DNA of 48,392 nucleotides from Cellulomonas sp. B6 (GTDB lineage Bacteria; Actinomycetota; Actinomycetes; Actinomycetales; Cellulomonadaceae). Positions 32,461-40,839 of the stretch are shown here, one piece after another. The notes below the pieces were generated by a model that did no database searches, was not told the origin of the DNA, and was given only the letters and a program-made list of their open reading frames with translations. Each line of letters opens with the position of its first letter. The stretch's first letter is position 1. The stretch is from assembly GCF_001462455.1 (NCBI RefSeq), contig NZ_LNTD01000143.1, positions 1 through 48,392 on the forward strand, in the 5' to 3' direction. Made by a program: the position numbers and the translations under genes.

Positions 32461-34587
32461 ATGACGGACGCCGAGGTCAGCGGCCCGGGACCCGCCGGGT
32501 CCGCGCCCGCGCAGCCGCAGGCAGCCCCGCTCGTCGCCGCGCTCGAGGCGCTCCGCGCCCGGCTCGGGTCGCTCGTGCTCGCGCTCGACGGGCCGGGCGT
32601 CGAGGCGGCCCGCGACGCGCGGTCCGCCGTGCTCGCCCAGCTCGACGACTACCTGCTGCCGCGGCTGCGGGCGCACGACGCGCCGCTGCTCGTCGTCGTG
32701 GGCGGCTCGACGGGCGCGGGCAAGTCCACGCTCGTCAACTCGCTGCTCGGGCAGGAGGTCTCCGCCCCCGGCGTCCTGCGCCCCACGACCCGCGCCCCCG
32801 TGCTCGTGCACCACCCGCTCGACGCGCGGTGGTTCTCCACGGACCGCGTCCTGCCCGGCCTCGCCCGGGTCACGACGCACGCGAGCGCCGGCCGCGACCG
32901 CGCCACGGCGGACGACGCGGCGGGCGACAGGGTGAACGGCACGGCGAACGGCACGGCGGACGACGGGCCGCCCGCGGCCGGCGCCGGAGCACCCGTCGAC
33001 GGCGGGCGAGCCCTGCGTCTGGTGCCGTCGGCGACGCTGCCGCGCGGTCTCGCGCTCCTCGACGCGCCCGACGTCGACTCGGTCGACGCGGACAACCGTC
33101 GGCTCGCGGCGCAGCTGCTCGACGCGGCCGACCTGTGGCTCTTCGTCACCACCGCCGCCCGGTACGCCGACGCGGTGCCGTGGGACCTGCTGCACGGTGC
33201 GGCGCAGCGTCACGCGCAGGTCGCGCTCGTGGTCGACCGGCTCGACCCCGGGACGCAGGAGGTGGTCGAGGACCTGCGGCGTCTCATGGACCGGCACGGC
33301 CTGGCCGGTGCGCCGCTGTTCGCCGTCCCGGAGTCGGACACCGCCGACCGCCTGCTGCCCGCGGCCGCCGTCGCTCCGGTCGCGACGTGGCTCACGGACC
33401 TGGGCGCGGACGCCGGTGCGCGTGACCGGGTCGCGACCGCGACGCGGGACGGCGTCGTCGACGACCTCGTGCGACGTGCCGACGTGCTCGCCGACGCCGC
33501 CGACGGGCAGGCCGTGGCCGACGCGCGGCTGCGCACGGCCGTCACGAGCGCGTACGCCGACGCGGCCGCCCAGGTGCGCGCGGCGACCTCGGACGGTGCG
33601 ATGCTGCGCGGCGAGGTGCTCGCCCGCTGGCAGGAGCTCGTCGGCACCGGCGACCTGCTGCGTTCGGTCGAGCACGGCGTCGGCCGTGCCCGCGACGCCG
33701 TCGCCCGCGTGCTGCGCGGCCGCCCCGCACCCGCGCCGCGCGTCGAGCAGGCGATCGCCCACGGGCTCGGTGCGGTCGTCCTCGACGCGGCCGACGCCGC
33801 CGCGGTGCGCGCGCACGCCGCGTGGCGCGGGGACGCCGCCGGCGCCGCGCTGCTGCCGGACCTCGACCTGTCGCGCGCCTCCGCGACGCTGCGCGCCCAG
33901 GTGGACGCCGAGGTGCGGGGCTGGCAGGCCGACGTGCTGGACCTGGTGCGTGAGCAGGGGGCGCAGCGGCGCGGCACCGCACGGTACCTGTCGTTCGGCG
34001 TCAACGCCGCGGGCGTGAGCCTCATGGTGCTCGCGTTCGCGTCCACCGGCGGGCTCACGGGTGTCGAGGTGGGAATCGCGGGCGGCACCGCGGTGGTCGC
34101 CCAGAAGCTCCTCGAGGCCGTGTTCGGCGACGACGCGGTGCGCCGCCTCACGACGCTCGCGCGCGAGCGGCTCGACGCGCGGGTCGACGCGCTGCTGCGC
34201 GCCGAGGCCGAGCGCTACACGGCCCAGCTCGACGCGCTCGGGACGCGCGACGCGTCCGGCGGCGCGCTGCGCGCCGCCGCGCGGGAGGTCCGGCGCGCGG
34301 CGCGCGCCGACCGTGCCGCACGGGTGCCCGCTGCGGCCACGCCGACTGCCGGTGGCGGGTCCCTGCGCGGCGCCGGGCTCGCTGCCGCGCCGCCGTCACG
34401 CGGGGAGTCGCCGCGGCGGGGCTCGGACTCCGCGGGCGCGGCGCCGCGGGCGGGGTTCTGGCGTCGCCTGCTCGGGCGTCGAGCCGCGGCCGGCGACGGC
34501 ACCACCGACGCCGCCACCGACGGCACCACCGACGGCACCGCCCACGACGGCACCACCCGCGGCCACGACACGGGGGACGACGCGTGA
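32461..34587 (+). CDS. Dynamin-like P-loop GTPase, first of pair 2 (DynA-like)
   Basis: This 708-residue paralogue of the gene at 26261 shares VVGGSTGAGKSTLVNSLLG (P-loop 82-90), RPTTRAPVLVHHPLDA (107-122), LLDAPDVDSV (199-208) and DLWLFVTTAARYADAVPW. Its G4-like segment is VVDRLD (257-262), keeping the Asp that the pair-1 protein lacks. Two additions distinguish it: a low-complexity insertion at about 140-186 between the switch regions, and a hydrophobic hairpin near 510-556 (LSFGVNAAGVSLMVLAFAS ... AGGTAVVAQKLLEAVFG). The C-terminus is a disordered tail ending in repeated DGTTD units encoded by a GACGGCACCACC repeat. It overlaps its partner by GTGA. Confidence 0.72.
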   Translation: MTDAEVSGPGPAGSAPAQPQAAPLVAALEALRARLGSLVLALDGPGVEAARDARSAVLAQLDDYLLPRLRAHDAPLLVVVGGSTGAGKSTLVNSLLGQEVSAPGVLRPTTRAPVLVHHPLDARWFSTDRVLPGLARVTTHASAGRDRATADDAAGDRVNGTANGTADDGPPAAGAGAPVDGGRALRLVPSATLPRGLALLDAPDVDSVDADNRRLAAQLLDAADLWLFVTTAARYADAVPWDLLHGAAQRHAQVALVVDRLDPGTQEVVEDLRRLMDRHGLAGAPLFAVPESDTADRLLPAAAVAPVATWLTDLGADAGARDRVATATRDGVVDDLVRRADVLADAADGQAVADARLRTAVTSAYADAAAQVRAATSDGAMLRGEVLARWQELVGTGDLLRSVEHGVGRARDAVARVLRGRPAPAPRVEQAIAHGLGAVVLDAADAAAVRAHAAWRGDAAGAALLPDLDLSRASATLRAQVDAEVRGWQADVLDLVREQGAQRRGTARYLSFGVNAAGVSLMVLAFASTGGLTGVEVGIAGGTAVVAQKLLEAVFGDDAVRRLTTLARERLDARVDALLRAEAERYTAQLDALGTRDASGGALRAAAREVRRAARADRAARVPAAATPTAGGGSLRGAGLAAAPPSRGESPRRGSDSAGAAPRAGFWRRLLGRRAAAGDGTTDAATDGTTDGTAHDGTTRGHDTGDDA

Positions 34588-36176
34588 CGCCGACGCTCGC
34601 GCAGCGTGCCGAGGCGCTCGGGGCGGCGCTCGACGCGGCGGGCGACCGGCTGCCCGGCACGGTCACCGACGATCCGCGCGCGCTGCTGGCACGCGTGCGC
34701 GAGCGGGTCGGGCTGTCGGCCGAGCACACGGTCGTCGCGCTCGCGGGCGCGACGGGTTCGGGGAAGTCCAGCCTGCTCAACGCGCTCGCGGGTGCCGACC
34801 TCGCCGCGACGGGCGTGCGCCGTCCGACGACGTCGCACCCGTCCGCCGTCGTCGTCGGGTCGCCGCCGGGCGGGGGAGACCCGGTCCCGCTGCTCGACTG
34901 GCTCGAGGTCGCGCGGCGCCACATCGTCCCGGCGGGATCGGGCCTGCCCGCCGGGCTCGTGCTGCTCGACCTGCCCGACCACGACTCGGTGGTCGTCGAG
35001 CACCGTGAACGCGCCGACCGGCTCGTCGCGCGCGCCGATCTGCTGGTGTGGGTCGTCGACCCGCAGAAGTACGCCGACGCCGCGCTGCACGAGGGCTACC
35101 TGCGCGGGTTGGCGGGCCGCGACGACGTCGTCGTCCTGGTCCTCAACCAGGCCGACCGGCTGGGCCCGGCGGAGCGGGACGCGGTGGTCGCCGACCTCGC
35201 GCGCCTCGCGGCGGCGGACGGTCTGCCGCGCGCGCGGGTGCTCGCGGCGTCGGCGCGCACGGGTGACGGGGTGGCCGCGTTGCGCGACCTCGTCCGGGTC
35301 GCCGTCGAGCGTCGCGAGTCGACGACCCGGCGCTTCGGCGCGGACCTGCGCGCCGCGGCCCGCGAGGTGGCGGCCGCGTGCGGGCCCGTCCCGCGGGGTC
35401 GCGCGCGGGCCACGGGCACGGACGACCTCGTCGCCGCTCTCGCGGACGCCGCCGGTGTCCCGACCGTCGTCGACGCCGTGCGCCGCTCCGCGGTGCGCCG
35501 GGCCGCCGGTCACGTCGGCTGGCCGCCGGTGCGGTGGCTCGCGCGGCTGCGCCCGGACCCGTTGCGCCGGCTGCACCTCGAGCCGCGGTCCGCGGCCGAG
35601 GCGGAGGCCACGCGCACGTCGCTGCCGCCGGCGGGGCCCGCGCACCGGGCCGCCGCGGCGACGGCCGTGCGGGACCACGTCGACGCGGTGCTCGCCGGTG
35701 CGCCCGACCCGTGGGTCCTGGCCGCGCGTGAGCGGGTCGACGTGACGGCGCTGCCCGACGCGCTCGACCACGCGGTGGCCCGCACGTCGCTGCTGCCGTC
35801 CACGCCCGCCCGGTGGTGGCGGGCCGTCGGTGCGCTGCACGCGCTGCTGCTCGTGGCGGCCGTCGCGGGCGGTGCGTGGCTCGGCGCCCTCGCGCTGCTC
35901 GCCTACCTCCGGCTGCCCGAGCCGGCCACACCCGTGTGGGGGCCGCTGCCCGCGCCGACCGCGCTGCTGCTGGGTGGTCTGGTCGGCGGCGTCCTGCTCG
36001 CGCTGCTCGGGTCGCTCGCCGCGCGCGTCGGCGCGCACCGACGCGCGCGGGCGGCCGCGCGACGACTGCGCGCGGCCGTCGCCGACGTCGCCCGACGGCT
36101 CGTGGTCGAGCCCCTCGCGACGGAGACCGACGCGCTCGCGGCGTGCCGCCGCGCCGCGCTCACCGCCGCCGCCTGA
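34584..36176 (+). CDS. Membrane-anchored Era/dynamin-like GTPase, second of pair 2 (DynB-like)
   Basis: This 530-residue paralogue of the gene at 27967 has P-loop GATGSGKSS (55-63), RRPTTS (79-84), LLDLPDHDS (127-135), LLVWVVDPQKYADAALHEGYL (about 153-173) and LNQAD (187-191). Two transmembrane helices (about 418-442 and 458-480) again form a C-terminal hairpin with a basic Arg/Ala tail. It lacks the 35-residue N-terminal arm of its pair-1 counterpart. The repeated two-gene design (soluble or weakly anchored GTPase plus anchored GTPase) argues for an ancient duplication of the whole pair. Confidence 0.78.
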   Translation: MTPTLAQRAEALGAALDAAGDRLPGTVTDDPRALLARVRERVGLSAEHTVVALAGATGSGKSSLLNALAGADLAATGVRRPTTSHPSAVVVGSPPGGGDPVPLLDWLEVARRHIVPAGSGLPAGLVLLDLPDHDSVVVEHRERADRLVARADLLVWVVDPQKYADAALHEGYLRGLAGRDDVVVLVLNQADRLGPAERDAVVADLARLAAADGLPRARVLAASARTGDGVAALRDLVRVAVERRESTTRRFGADLRAAAREVAAACGPVPRGRARATGTDDLVAALADAAGVPTVVDAVRRSAVRRAAGHVGWPPVRWLARLRPDPLRRLHLEPRSAAEAEATRTSLPPAGPAHRAAAATAVRDHVDAVLAGAPDPWVLAARERVDVTALPDALDHAVARTSLLPSTPARWWRAVGALHALLLVAAVAGGAWLGALALLAYLRLPEPATPVWGPLPAPTALLLGGLVGGVLLALLGSLAARVGAHRRARAAARRLRAAVADVARRLVVEPLATETDALAACRRAALTAAA

Positions 36177-36211
36177 GGGCCGGCAGGGGGCCGTCGCCAC
36201 GCGGGACCCGT

Positions 36212-36249
36212 GCCGCCCGGCGCCGACGTGCGCGCCGTCACCGGGCGGC
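36212..36249. terminator. Bidirectional hairpin between dynamin pair 2 and GNAT gene
   Basis: GCCGCCCGG (36212-36220) pairs with CCGGGCGGC (36241-36249). The 20-nt loop contains a further GGCGC/GCGCC stem. It lies between convergent genes. Confidence 0.6.
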
Positions 36250-36272
36250 GGGGGTGACACCCGGCGTCGTCG

Positions 36273-37394
36273 TCACGTCGTGCGCCGCTGCCACCCCGCG
36301 CTGACCGCCTGCGGCGCGTACCCGAGCGCGACGTTGATCGCGAGCATGTGGGTGTTCTCCTGCGCGTTCCACGTGTGCAGGCGACGCTCGCCGGGGCGCC
36401 AGGCGGCGTACGCGTCGAGGTTGACGGCCTTGACGAGCATGCCGAGGCGGCGCCCGCGGTGCTCGCGCAGCACGAGCGTGTCCTCCTGGAACCCGAACGG
36501 CACGTCCGGCACGGGCACCTCGAGCACCGTGAACGCCGCGAGCGTCCCGGTCGGCACGTGCTCGGCGGCCGTGAGCAGCACGCGCTGGTGGCGCCGCGCG
36601 CGCGTCAGCAGGTGGTGGCGCACCCGCTCGGCGTCCCAGCGCTCCTCCTCGGTGTCGTAGCCCGCGTTCGGCGCGTCCGTGCTCATGCGGGTCCACAGCA
36701 CCGCGAGCGCCGGGAGCCACGCGTCGGGCACGGTGTCCCACCACGTGTGCGTGCGGTACTCGGGGCCGGCGGCGGCGCGCGCGTCGGCGAGGAGCGCGGC
36801 GCGCGCGTCCTCGTCGCCCGGCAGGGTCAGGACGGAGTGCCGGGCGACCTGCTCCAGCACGTAGCCGTGGCGCTGCGCGAACCGCACCGCGTGGGCGTCG
36901 GCCGGCACGCGGCCCTCGCCCGTCGGCGCCTCGAGCGCGCCCGGTCCGGGCGGCGGCTCGGGTGCGTGCGTCGTCCAGGCCAGGAGCGACGTGCGCTCGT
37001 GCGCCGCGGCGACCTCCTCGACGTGCCGCAGCAGCGCGGTGCCGACGCCCTTGCCCTCGTGCCCGGGACGGACGACGACGTCGACGTGCGCGACGTGCGT
37101 GTTGTCGGCGTGCGGCAGCACGACGACGCCCACGCCGAGGACGTCGTCGGCGCCGGGGTCCGCGGGCGCGTCGGGGGCGAGCGCGACCACCACGAGCTTC
37201 GTCCCGTAGTCGTCGGACAGCAGGATGGGCACGCGCACCACCAGCGGCGCCCACAGGTCGGTCCAGCCGTGCAGCGCGTGCTGGCGCGCGTGGTCGATGT
37301 CGCACAGGGCCTGCACGGCCCACGCGTCGGGGTGGGCGGGGTCGCTCGGCGTGCGCGGGGCGTCCTCGACCCGCCACGTGGTGGTGCTGCTCAT
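36273..37394 (-). CDS. Tandem GNAT-fold acetyltransferase
   Basis: This 373-residue protein contains two GNAT domains. The N-terminal one (about 30-180) has the acetyl-CoA loop VVRPGHEGKGVGTALLRHVEEVA (R/Q-x-x-G-x-G/A pattern intact). The C-terminal one (about 220-373) has DTLVLREHRGRRLGMLVKAVNLDAYAA and ends HTWNAQENTHMLAINVALGYAP, a pattern I know from mycothiol-synthase-like and other double-GNAT actinobacterial proteins. Whether both domains are active is unclear; the second has the better conserved Asn/Tyr end. The substrate is unknown. ATG 37394 follows a CAGGGT box by 7 nt. Confidence 0.85.
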   Translation of the reverse strand: MSSTTTWRVEDAPRTPSDPAHPDAWAVQALCDIDHARQHALHGWTDLWAPLVVRVPILLSDDYGTKLVVVALAPDAPADPGADDVLGVGVVVLPHADNTHVAHVDVVVRPGHEGKGVGTALLRHVEEVAAAHERTSLLAWTTHAPEPPPGPGALEAPTGEGRVPADAHAVRFAQRHGYVLEQVARHSVLTLPGDEDARAALLADARAAAGPEYRTHTWWDTVPDAWLPALAVLWTRMSTDAPNAGYDTEEERWDAERVRHHLLTRARRHQRVLLTAAEHVPTGTLAAFTVLEVPVPDVPFGFQEDTLVLREHRGRRLGMLVKAVNLDAYAAWRPGERRLHTWNAQENTHMLAINVALGYAPQAVSAGWQRRTT

Positions 37395-37401
37395 GGCGAC
37401 C

Positions 37402-37407
37402 ACCCTG
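37402..37407 (-). promoter_or_regulatory. -10-like box (CAGGGT) for GNAT gene
   Basis: CAGGGT on the minus strand ends 7 nt before the ATG at 37394. Confidence 0.35.
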
Positions 37408-37521
37408 GCGGGGGCGGGGTGCGCGCGACCACCGATTTCCCGCGGCGTCGCGTCCCGCGCGAGGATGAACCGGGCCGGGTGCCGCGCACGACACCGGCCG
37501 GGGGACGACGAGGGGACGGGC

Positions 37522-38016
37522 ATGGCGAGGATCGAGGTGCCGGTGCAGCTGCGCTGGTCCGACATGGACGCGTACGCGCACGTCAACAACGTCGAGATGC
37601 TGCGCCTGCTGGAGGAGGCGCGCATCGAGGTGTTCTGGCGCCACCCGGACGCCCCCGACGGCACGCCGGCCGACGGCGGGCGGCCCACCGCGGTGCTCGA
37701 CGCCGGACCCGGCGCCCTCACGTCGACGCTCGTCGCGCGCCAGGAGATCCAGTACGTGCGGCCCCTGCCGTACCGACGCGCACCCGTCGTCATCGAGCTG
37801 TGGATCGGGCACCTGGGCGGTGCGAGCCTCGACGTCTGCTACGAGGTGCGGGACGCGCCGACGTCGACGCCGGGCGCGACCGTGTACGCCAAGGCCATCA
37901 CGACGATCGTGCTGGTGGACACCGCGACGGGTGCGCCGCGCCGGCTGACCGCGGACGAGCGTGCCGTCTGGGAGCCGTACCTCGAGGAGCCCGTGGTCAT
38001 GCGCCGTCGCGCGTGA
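37522..38016 (+). CDS. Hotdog-fold acyl-CoA thioesterase (4HBT type)
   Basis: This 164-residue cytosolic protein begins IEVPVQLRWSDMDAYAHVNNVEMLRLLEEARIEVF, with the catalytic Asp and the long hotdog helix of 4-hydroxybenzoyl-CoA/YbgC-type thioesterases. Strands IQYVRPLPYRRAPVVIELWI and VYAKAITTIVLVDTATGAPRRLT complete the fold. AGGGGACGGGC precedes the ATG. Its last 20 bases overlap the end of the convergent NAD(P)-binding gene. Confidence 0.9.
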   Translation: MARIEVPVQLRWSDMDAYAHVNNVEMLRLLEEARIEVFWRHPDAPDGTPADGGRPTAVLDAGPGALTSTLVARQEIQYVRPLPYRRAPVVIELWIGHLGGASLDVCYEVRDAPTSTPGATVYAKAITTIVLVDTATGAPRRLTADERAVWEPYLEEPVVMRRRA

Positions 38017-39703
38017 CGGTCGTCGCCGACGACGCGCCCCCGCGGTCGCGGCGCGCGCGCTCGGCGCGTTCTGCCGCCCGCGCGACGTTGCGCTGCATGC
38101 CGCCGAACACCACGCCGTGGAACGGGTACACGGCCCACCAGTAGAGCTGGCCTGCCAGGCCGTGCGGGTGGAACAGCGCGCGCTGCGCGAACACCACGGG
38201 CGGGCGGCGCCACTGCTCGGGGGCCCAGGCGCCCGCGCCGTCGTCGTCGGCGGCCGCGTCGTCGTCCGGCTCGACGCGCAGCTCGAGCCACGCGAGCCCG
38301 GGCAGCCGCATCTCGGCGCGCAGCCGCAGCAGCCGCCCGGGCCGGATCTCCTCGACGCGCCAGAAGTCCACCGCGTCGTCGACGAGCAGCCGCGCGGGGT
38401 CGCGGCGCCCGCGCCGCAGGCCCGGGCCGCCGACGACGCGGTCGAGCAGGCCGCGCACGCGCCACGCGAGCGACCAGGAGTACCAGCCGCGCTCACCGCC
38501 CACGGCCTCGACGACGCGCCACAGCGACGCGGGGGAGGCGTCGACGCGTACGCGCCGCTCGTCGACGTACAGCGAGCCGCCGGCCCAGTCGGGGTCGGAC
38601 GGCAGCGGGTCGCTCGGCGCCCCGGGCGCCGCGGCGGACGACCACCGGGTCGCGACGCTCGCACCGCGCACGCGCGCGAGCGCGAGGCGCACGGCGCGGT
38701 CGAAGCCGATGAGGCCCTCGGGCGGGTCGGGCACGTACGCGGCGACGTCGTGCTCGTCGCACACGACCTCGTGCACGAGCGACTCCACGAGCGGCCGCGC
38801 GAGCCCGCCGGGCACGGGCGTGACCAGCGACACCCACAGGCTCGACAGCTGCGGCGACAGCACGGGGACGGGGACGATGACGCGCGGCGGCAGGCCCGCG
38901 ATGTGCGCGTACCGCTGCATCATGTCGCGGTACGTCAGCACCTCGGGCCCGCCGATGTCGAACGCGCGCGAGACGTCCGCCGGCATCGCGGCCGAGCCGA
39001 CGAGGTAGCGCAGCACGTCGCGGATCGCGATCGGCTGGATGCGGTTCGACACCCACTTCGGCACGGTCATCGCCGGCAGCCGCTCCGTGAGGTAACGCAT
39101 CATCTCGAACGACGCCGAGCCCGACCCGAGGATCACCGCGGCGCGCAGGACGGTCGTCGGCACGCCCGACGCGAGCAGGATCTCGCCGACCTCGGTGCGC
39201 GACGCCAGGTGCGGCGAGAGCTCCTCGCCCTCGGGCGTCAGGCCGCCGAGGTACACGATCCGGCCGACGCCGGCCTCGCGCGCGGCACGGCCGAACACGA
39301 GCGCCGTGTGCCGGTCGCGCTGCTCGAACGAGCGGCCCGTGCCGAGCGAGTGGATGAGGTAGTACGCGACGTCGGCTCCGTCGAGCGCGGCGCGGATCTG
39401 CTCGGGGTCGGACGCGTCGGCGCGCACGACCTCGACCTGGTCGTACCAGGGACGGCCGCGCAGCCGCTCGGGGTGGCGCGCGAGCGCGCGCACGCGGTAC
39501 CCCGCGGCGAGCAGCTCGGGCACGAGGCGACCGCCGACGTACCCCGTCACACCCGTCACGGCCACGAGCGGCGCGTCGGGCCGCGGCCGGCCGTCGGGGC
39601 CCGTGCCGGGCACGAGCCCCGGCAGGGTCGTCGCGACGGGCGTCGGCGCGAGGTCGGCCTCGGGGGCGGTCCCGGGCGGGAGGTCGGGACGCTCGTCGCT
39701 CAT
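37997..39703 (-). CDS. NAD(P)-binding (atypical SDR) protein with C-terminal DUF2867 domain
   Basis: This 568-residue protein has two parts. Residues about 45-330 are an atypical short-chain dehydrogenase/NmrA-like Rossmann domain (LVAVTGVTGYVGGRLVPELL, VRADASDPEQIRAAL, GRIVYLGGLTPEG) related to YtfG/complex-I assembly factors. Residues about 360-555 are DUF2867 (SLYVDERRVRVDASPASLWRVVEAVGG, GWYSWSLAWRVRGLLDRVVGGPGLRRGRRDPARLL, and a PFHGVVFGGMQRNVA end). In relatives the DUF2867 half is a START-like ligand-binding domain; the ligand is unknown. ATG 39703 follows a CAGACT box by 6 nt. Confidence 0.88.
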   Translation of the reverse strand: MSDERPDLPPGTAPEADLAPTPVATTLPGLVPGTGPDGRPRPDAPLVAVTGVTGYVGGRLVPELLAAGYRVRALARHPERLRGRPWYDQVEVVRADASDPEQIRAALDGADVAYYLIHSLGTGRSFEQRDRHTALVFGRAAREAGVGRIVYLGGLTPEGEELSPHLASRTEVGEILLASGVPTTVLRAAVILGSGSASFEMMRYLTERLPAMTVPKWVSNRIQPIAIRDVLRYLVGSAAMPADVSRAFDIGGPEVLTYRDMMQRYAHIAGLPPRVIVPVPVLSPQLSSLWVSLVTPVPGGLARPLVESLVHEVVCDEHDVAAYVPDPPEGLIGFDRAVRLALARVRGASVATRWSSAAAPGAPSDPLPSDPDWAGGSLYVDERRVRVDASPASLWRVVEAVGGERGWYSWSLAWRVRGLLDRVVGGPGLRRGRRDPARLLVDDAVDFWRVEEIRPGRLLRLRAEMRLPGLAWLELRVEPDDDAAADDDGAGAWAPEQWRRPPVVFAQRALFHPHGLAGQLYWWAVYPFHGVVFGGMQRNVARAAERAERARRDRGGASSATTVTRDGA

Positions 39704-39709
39704 CGCTGC

Positions 39710-39715
39710 AGTCTG
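39710..39715 (-). promoter_or_regulatory. -10-like box (CAGACT) for SDR-DUF2867 gene
   Basis: CAGACT on the minus strand ends 6 nt before the ATG at 39703, identical in sequence and spacing to the box before 32461. Confidence 0.4.
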
Positions 39716-39767
39716 CGGCCCGCACCGGTGCCCCGCACGCCGGGCGACCGCGACGCTCAGCGCGTGC

Positions 39768-40760
39768 TCAGGACGTCAGCAGCTCGAGCGTGCGCCGCTC
39801 GCCGACCGCCTGCGAGCGCGTGGGCGCGATCGTCACGCCGCGCTCCCACAGCTCGACGACGCGCGGGTCGACGTACGACGCGCGCGCGACGGTCGGCGTG
39901 TTGCCGAGCTCCTCGGCGACGGCCTTGACGACCGACGTGACGACACGGCGTCGGCCCCGCTCGCTGGCCGGCGGGGGACCGGCGTCCGCGAGGCCCCGCG
40001 CCGCGAGGACCGTGGCGTGCCACGTCCTGAAGTCCTTGGGCGTGGCCTCGCCCAGCCGGTCGCGCACGTAGCCGCCGACGTCCGCGCTCGTCACGTCGTG
40101 CCAGCCCGCGTCGTCGCGCCACGCGAGCAGCTCGGGGCTGTCGTCGCGGCGGCGCAGCAGCGTGCGGACGAGCTCGGCGACGGTCTCGTCGTCGACGACG
40201 GTGTCGCGCACCTGGCCCGACTTCGCGGGGAAGCGCAGGTGCACCGCGCCGGGACGGCCGTCCTCGTCCGGCAGCACGTGGACGTGCTCGCGGCGCAGCG
40301 TCGCGAGCCCGAACGAGCCGTGCCGCCGCGTGTACCCCTCGGTCCCGACCCGCAGGTACGCGCGGTCGAGCAGGCGGAACGCGAGCGCGAGCGCCTTGTC
40401 CCTCGGGAACCCGTCGAGCGCGAGGTCCGCCCGCACGCGGCGCCGCGCGGCGGGCAGCCGGCGGGCGACCTGCAGGACGTGCTCGTGCTTGAGCCGCGCC
40501 CGCCGCGCGTGCCACTGCTGGTGGTACAGGTACTGGCGGCGCTGCGCGTCGTCGAGGCCCGCGGCCTGGATGTGCCCCTGCGGGAGCGGGCAGATCCACA
40601 CCTCGCGCCACGCCGGCGGGATCGCGAGCGTCGTGATCCGGTCGAGGTGCTCGGCGTCGACGATGCGTCGGCTCTCGAGGTCGAGGTACACGAAGCCGGA
40701 GCCGGACCGGCGACGGGTCCACCCCGGCTGGTCGATGCGCACCCGTCGGAGCCGAACCAT
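39768..40760 (-). CDS. DNA topoisomerase IB (poxvirus type)
   Basis: This 330-residue bacterial topoisomerase IB nicks and religates one DNA strand through a 3'-phosphotyrosyl link to relax supercoils. The N-terminal clamp (GFVYLDLESRRIVDAEHLDRI, AIPPAWREVWICPLPQGHIQA, DDAQRRQYLYHQQW) is typical. Catalytic residues are visible: Arg in YLRVGTEGYTRRHGSFGLATLR, Lys in RFPAKSGQ, Arg/His in TPKDFRTWHATVLAA, and Tyr in NTPTVARASYVDPRVVELW. Weak GACACT ends 6 nt before the ATG at 40760. Horizontal spread of this family is common, but composition matches the neighbours here. Confidence 0.94.
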   Translation of the reverse strand: MVRLRRVRIDQPGWTRRRSGSGFVYLDLESRRIVDAEHLDRITTLAIPPAWREVWICPLPQGHIQAAGLDDAQRRQYLYHQQWHARRARLKHEHVLQVARRLPAARRRVRADLALDGFPRDKALALAFRLLDRAYLRVGTEGYTRRHGSFGLATLRREHVHVLPDEDGRPGAVHLRFPAKSGQVRDTVVDDETVAELVRTLLRRRDDSPELLAWRDDAGWHDVTSADVGGYVRDRLGEATPKDFRTWHATVLAARGLADAGPPPASERGRRRVVTSVVKAVAEELGNTPTVARASYVDPRVVELWERGVTIAPTRSQAVGERRTLELLTS

Positions 40761-40766
40761 GCGGGC

Positions 40767-40772
40767 AGTGTC
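40767..40772 (-). promoter_or_regulatory. Weak -10 box (GACACT) for topoisomerase IB gene
   Basis: GACACT keeps A2 and T6 of the -10 consensus and ends 6 nt before the ATG at 40760. Confidence 0.3.
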
Positions 40773-40839
40773 ACCCGGTCCGCCCCGGTGCGCATGCCGG
40801 GGCCGGGGGAGCGGGCGCAGCGAGGGCCGCCCGGGTGGC

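Noticed and set aside
40783-40802. Short CCCCGG/CCGGGG hairpin between tesB and topoisomerase genes as a terminator
   Set aside because: A 6-bp stem with an 8-nt loop is expected by chance at this base composition.
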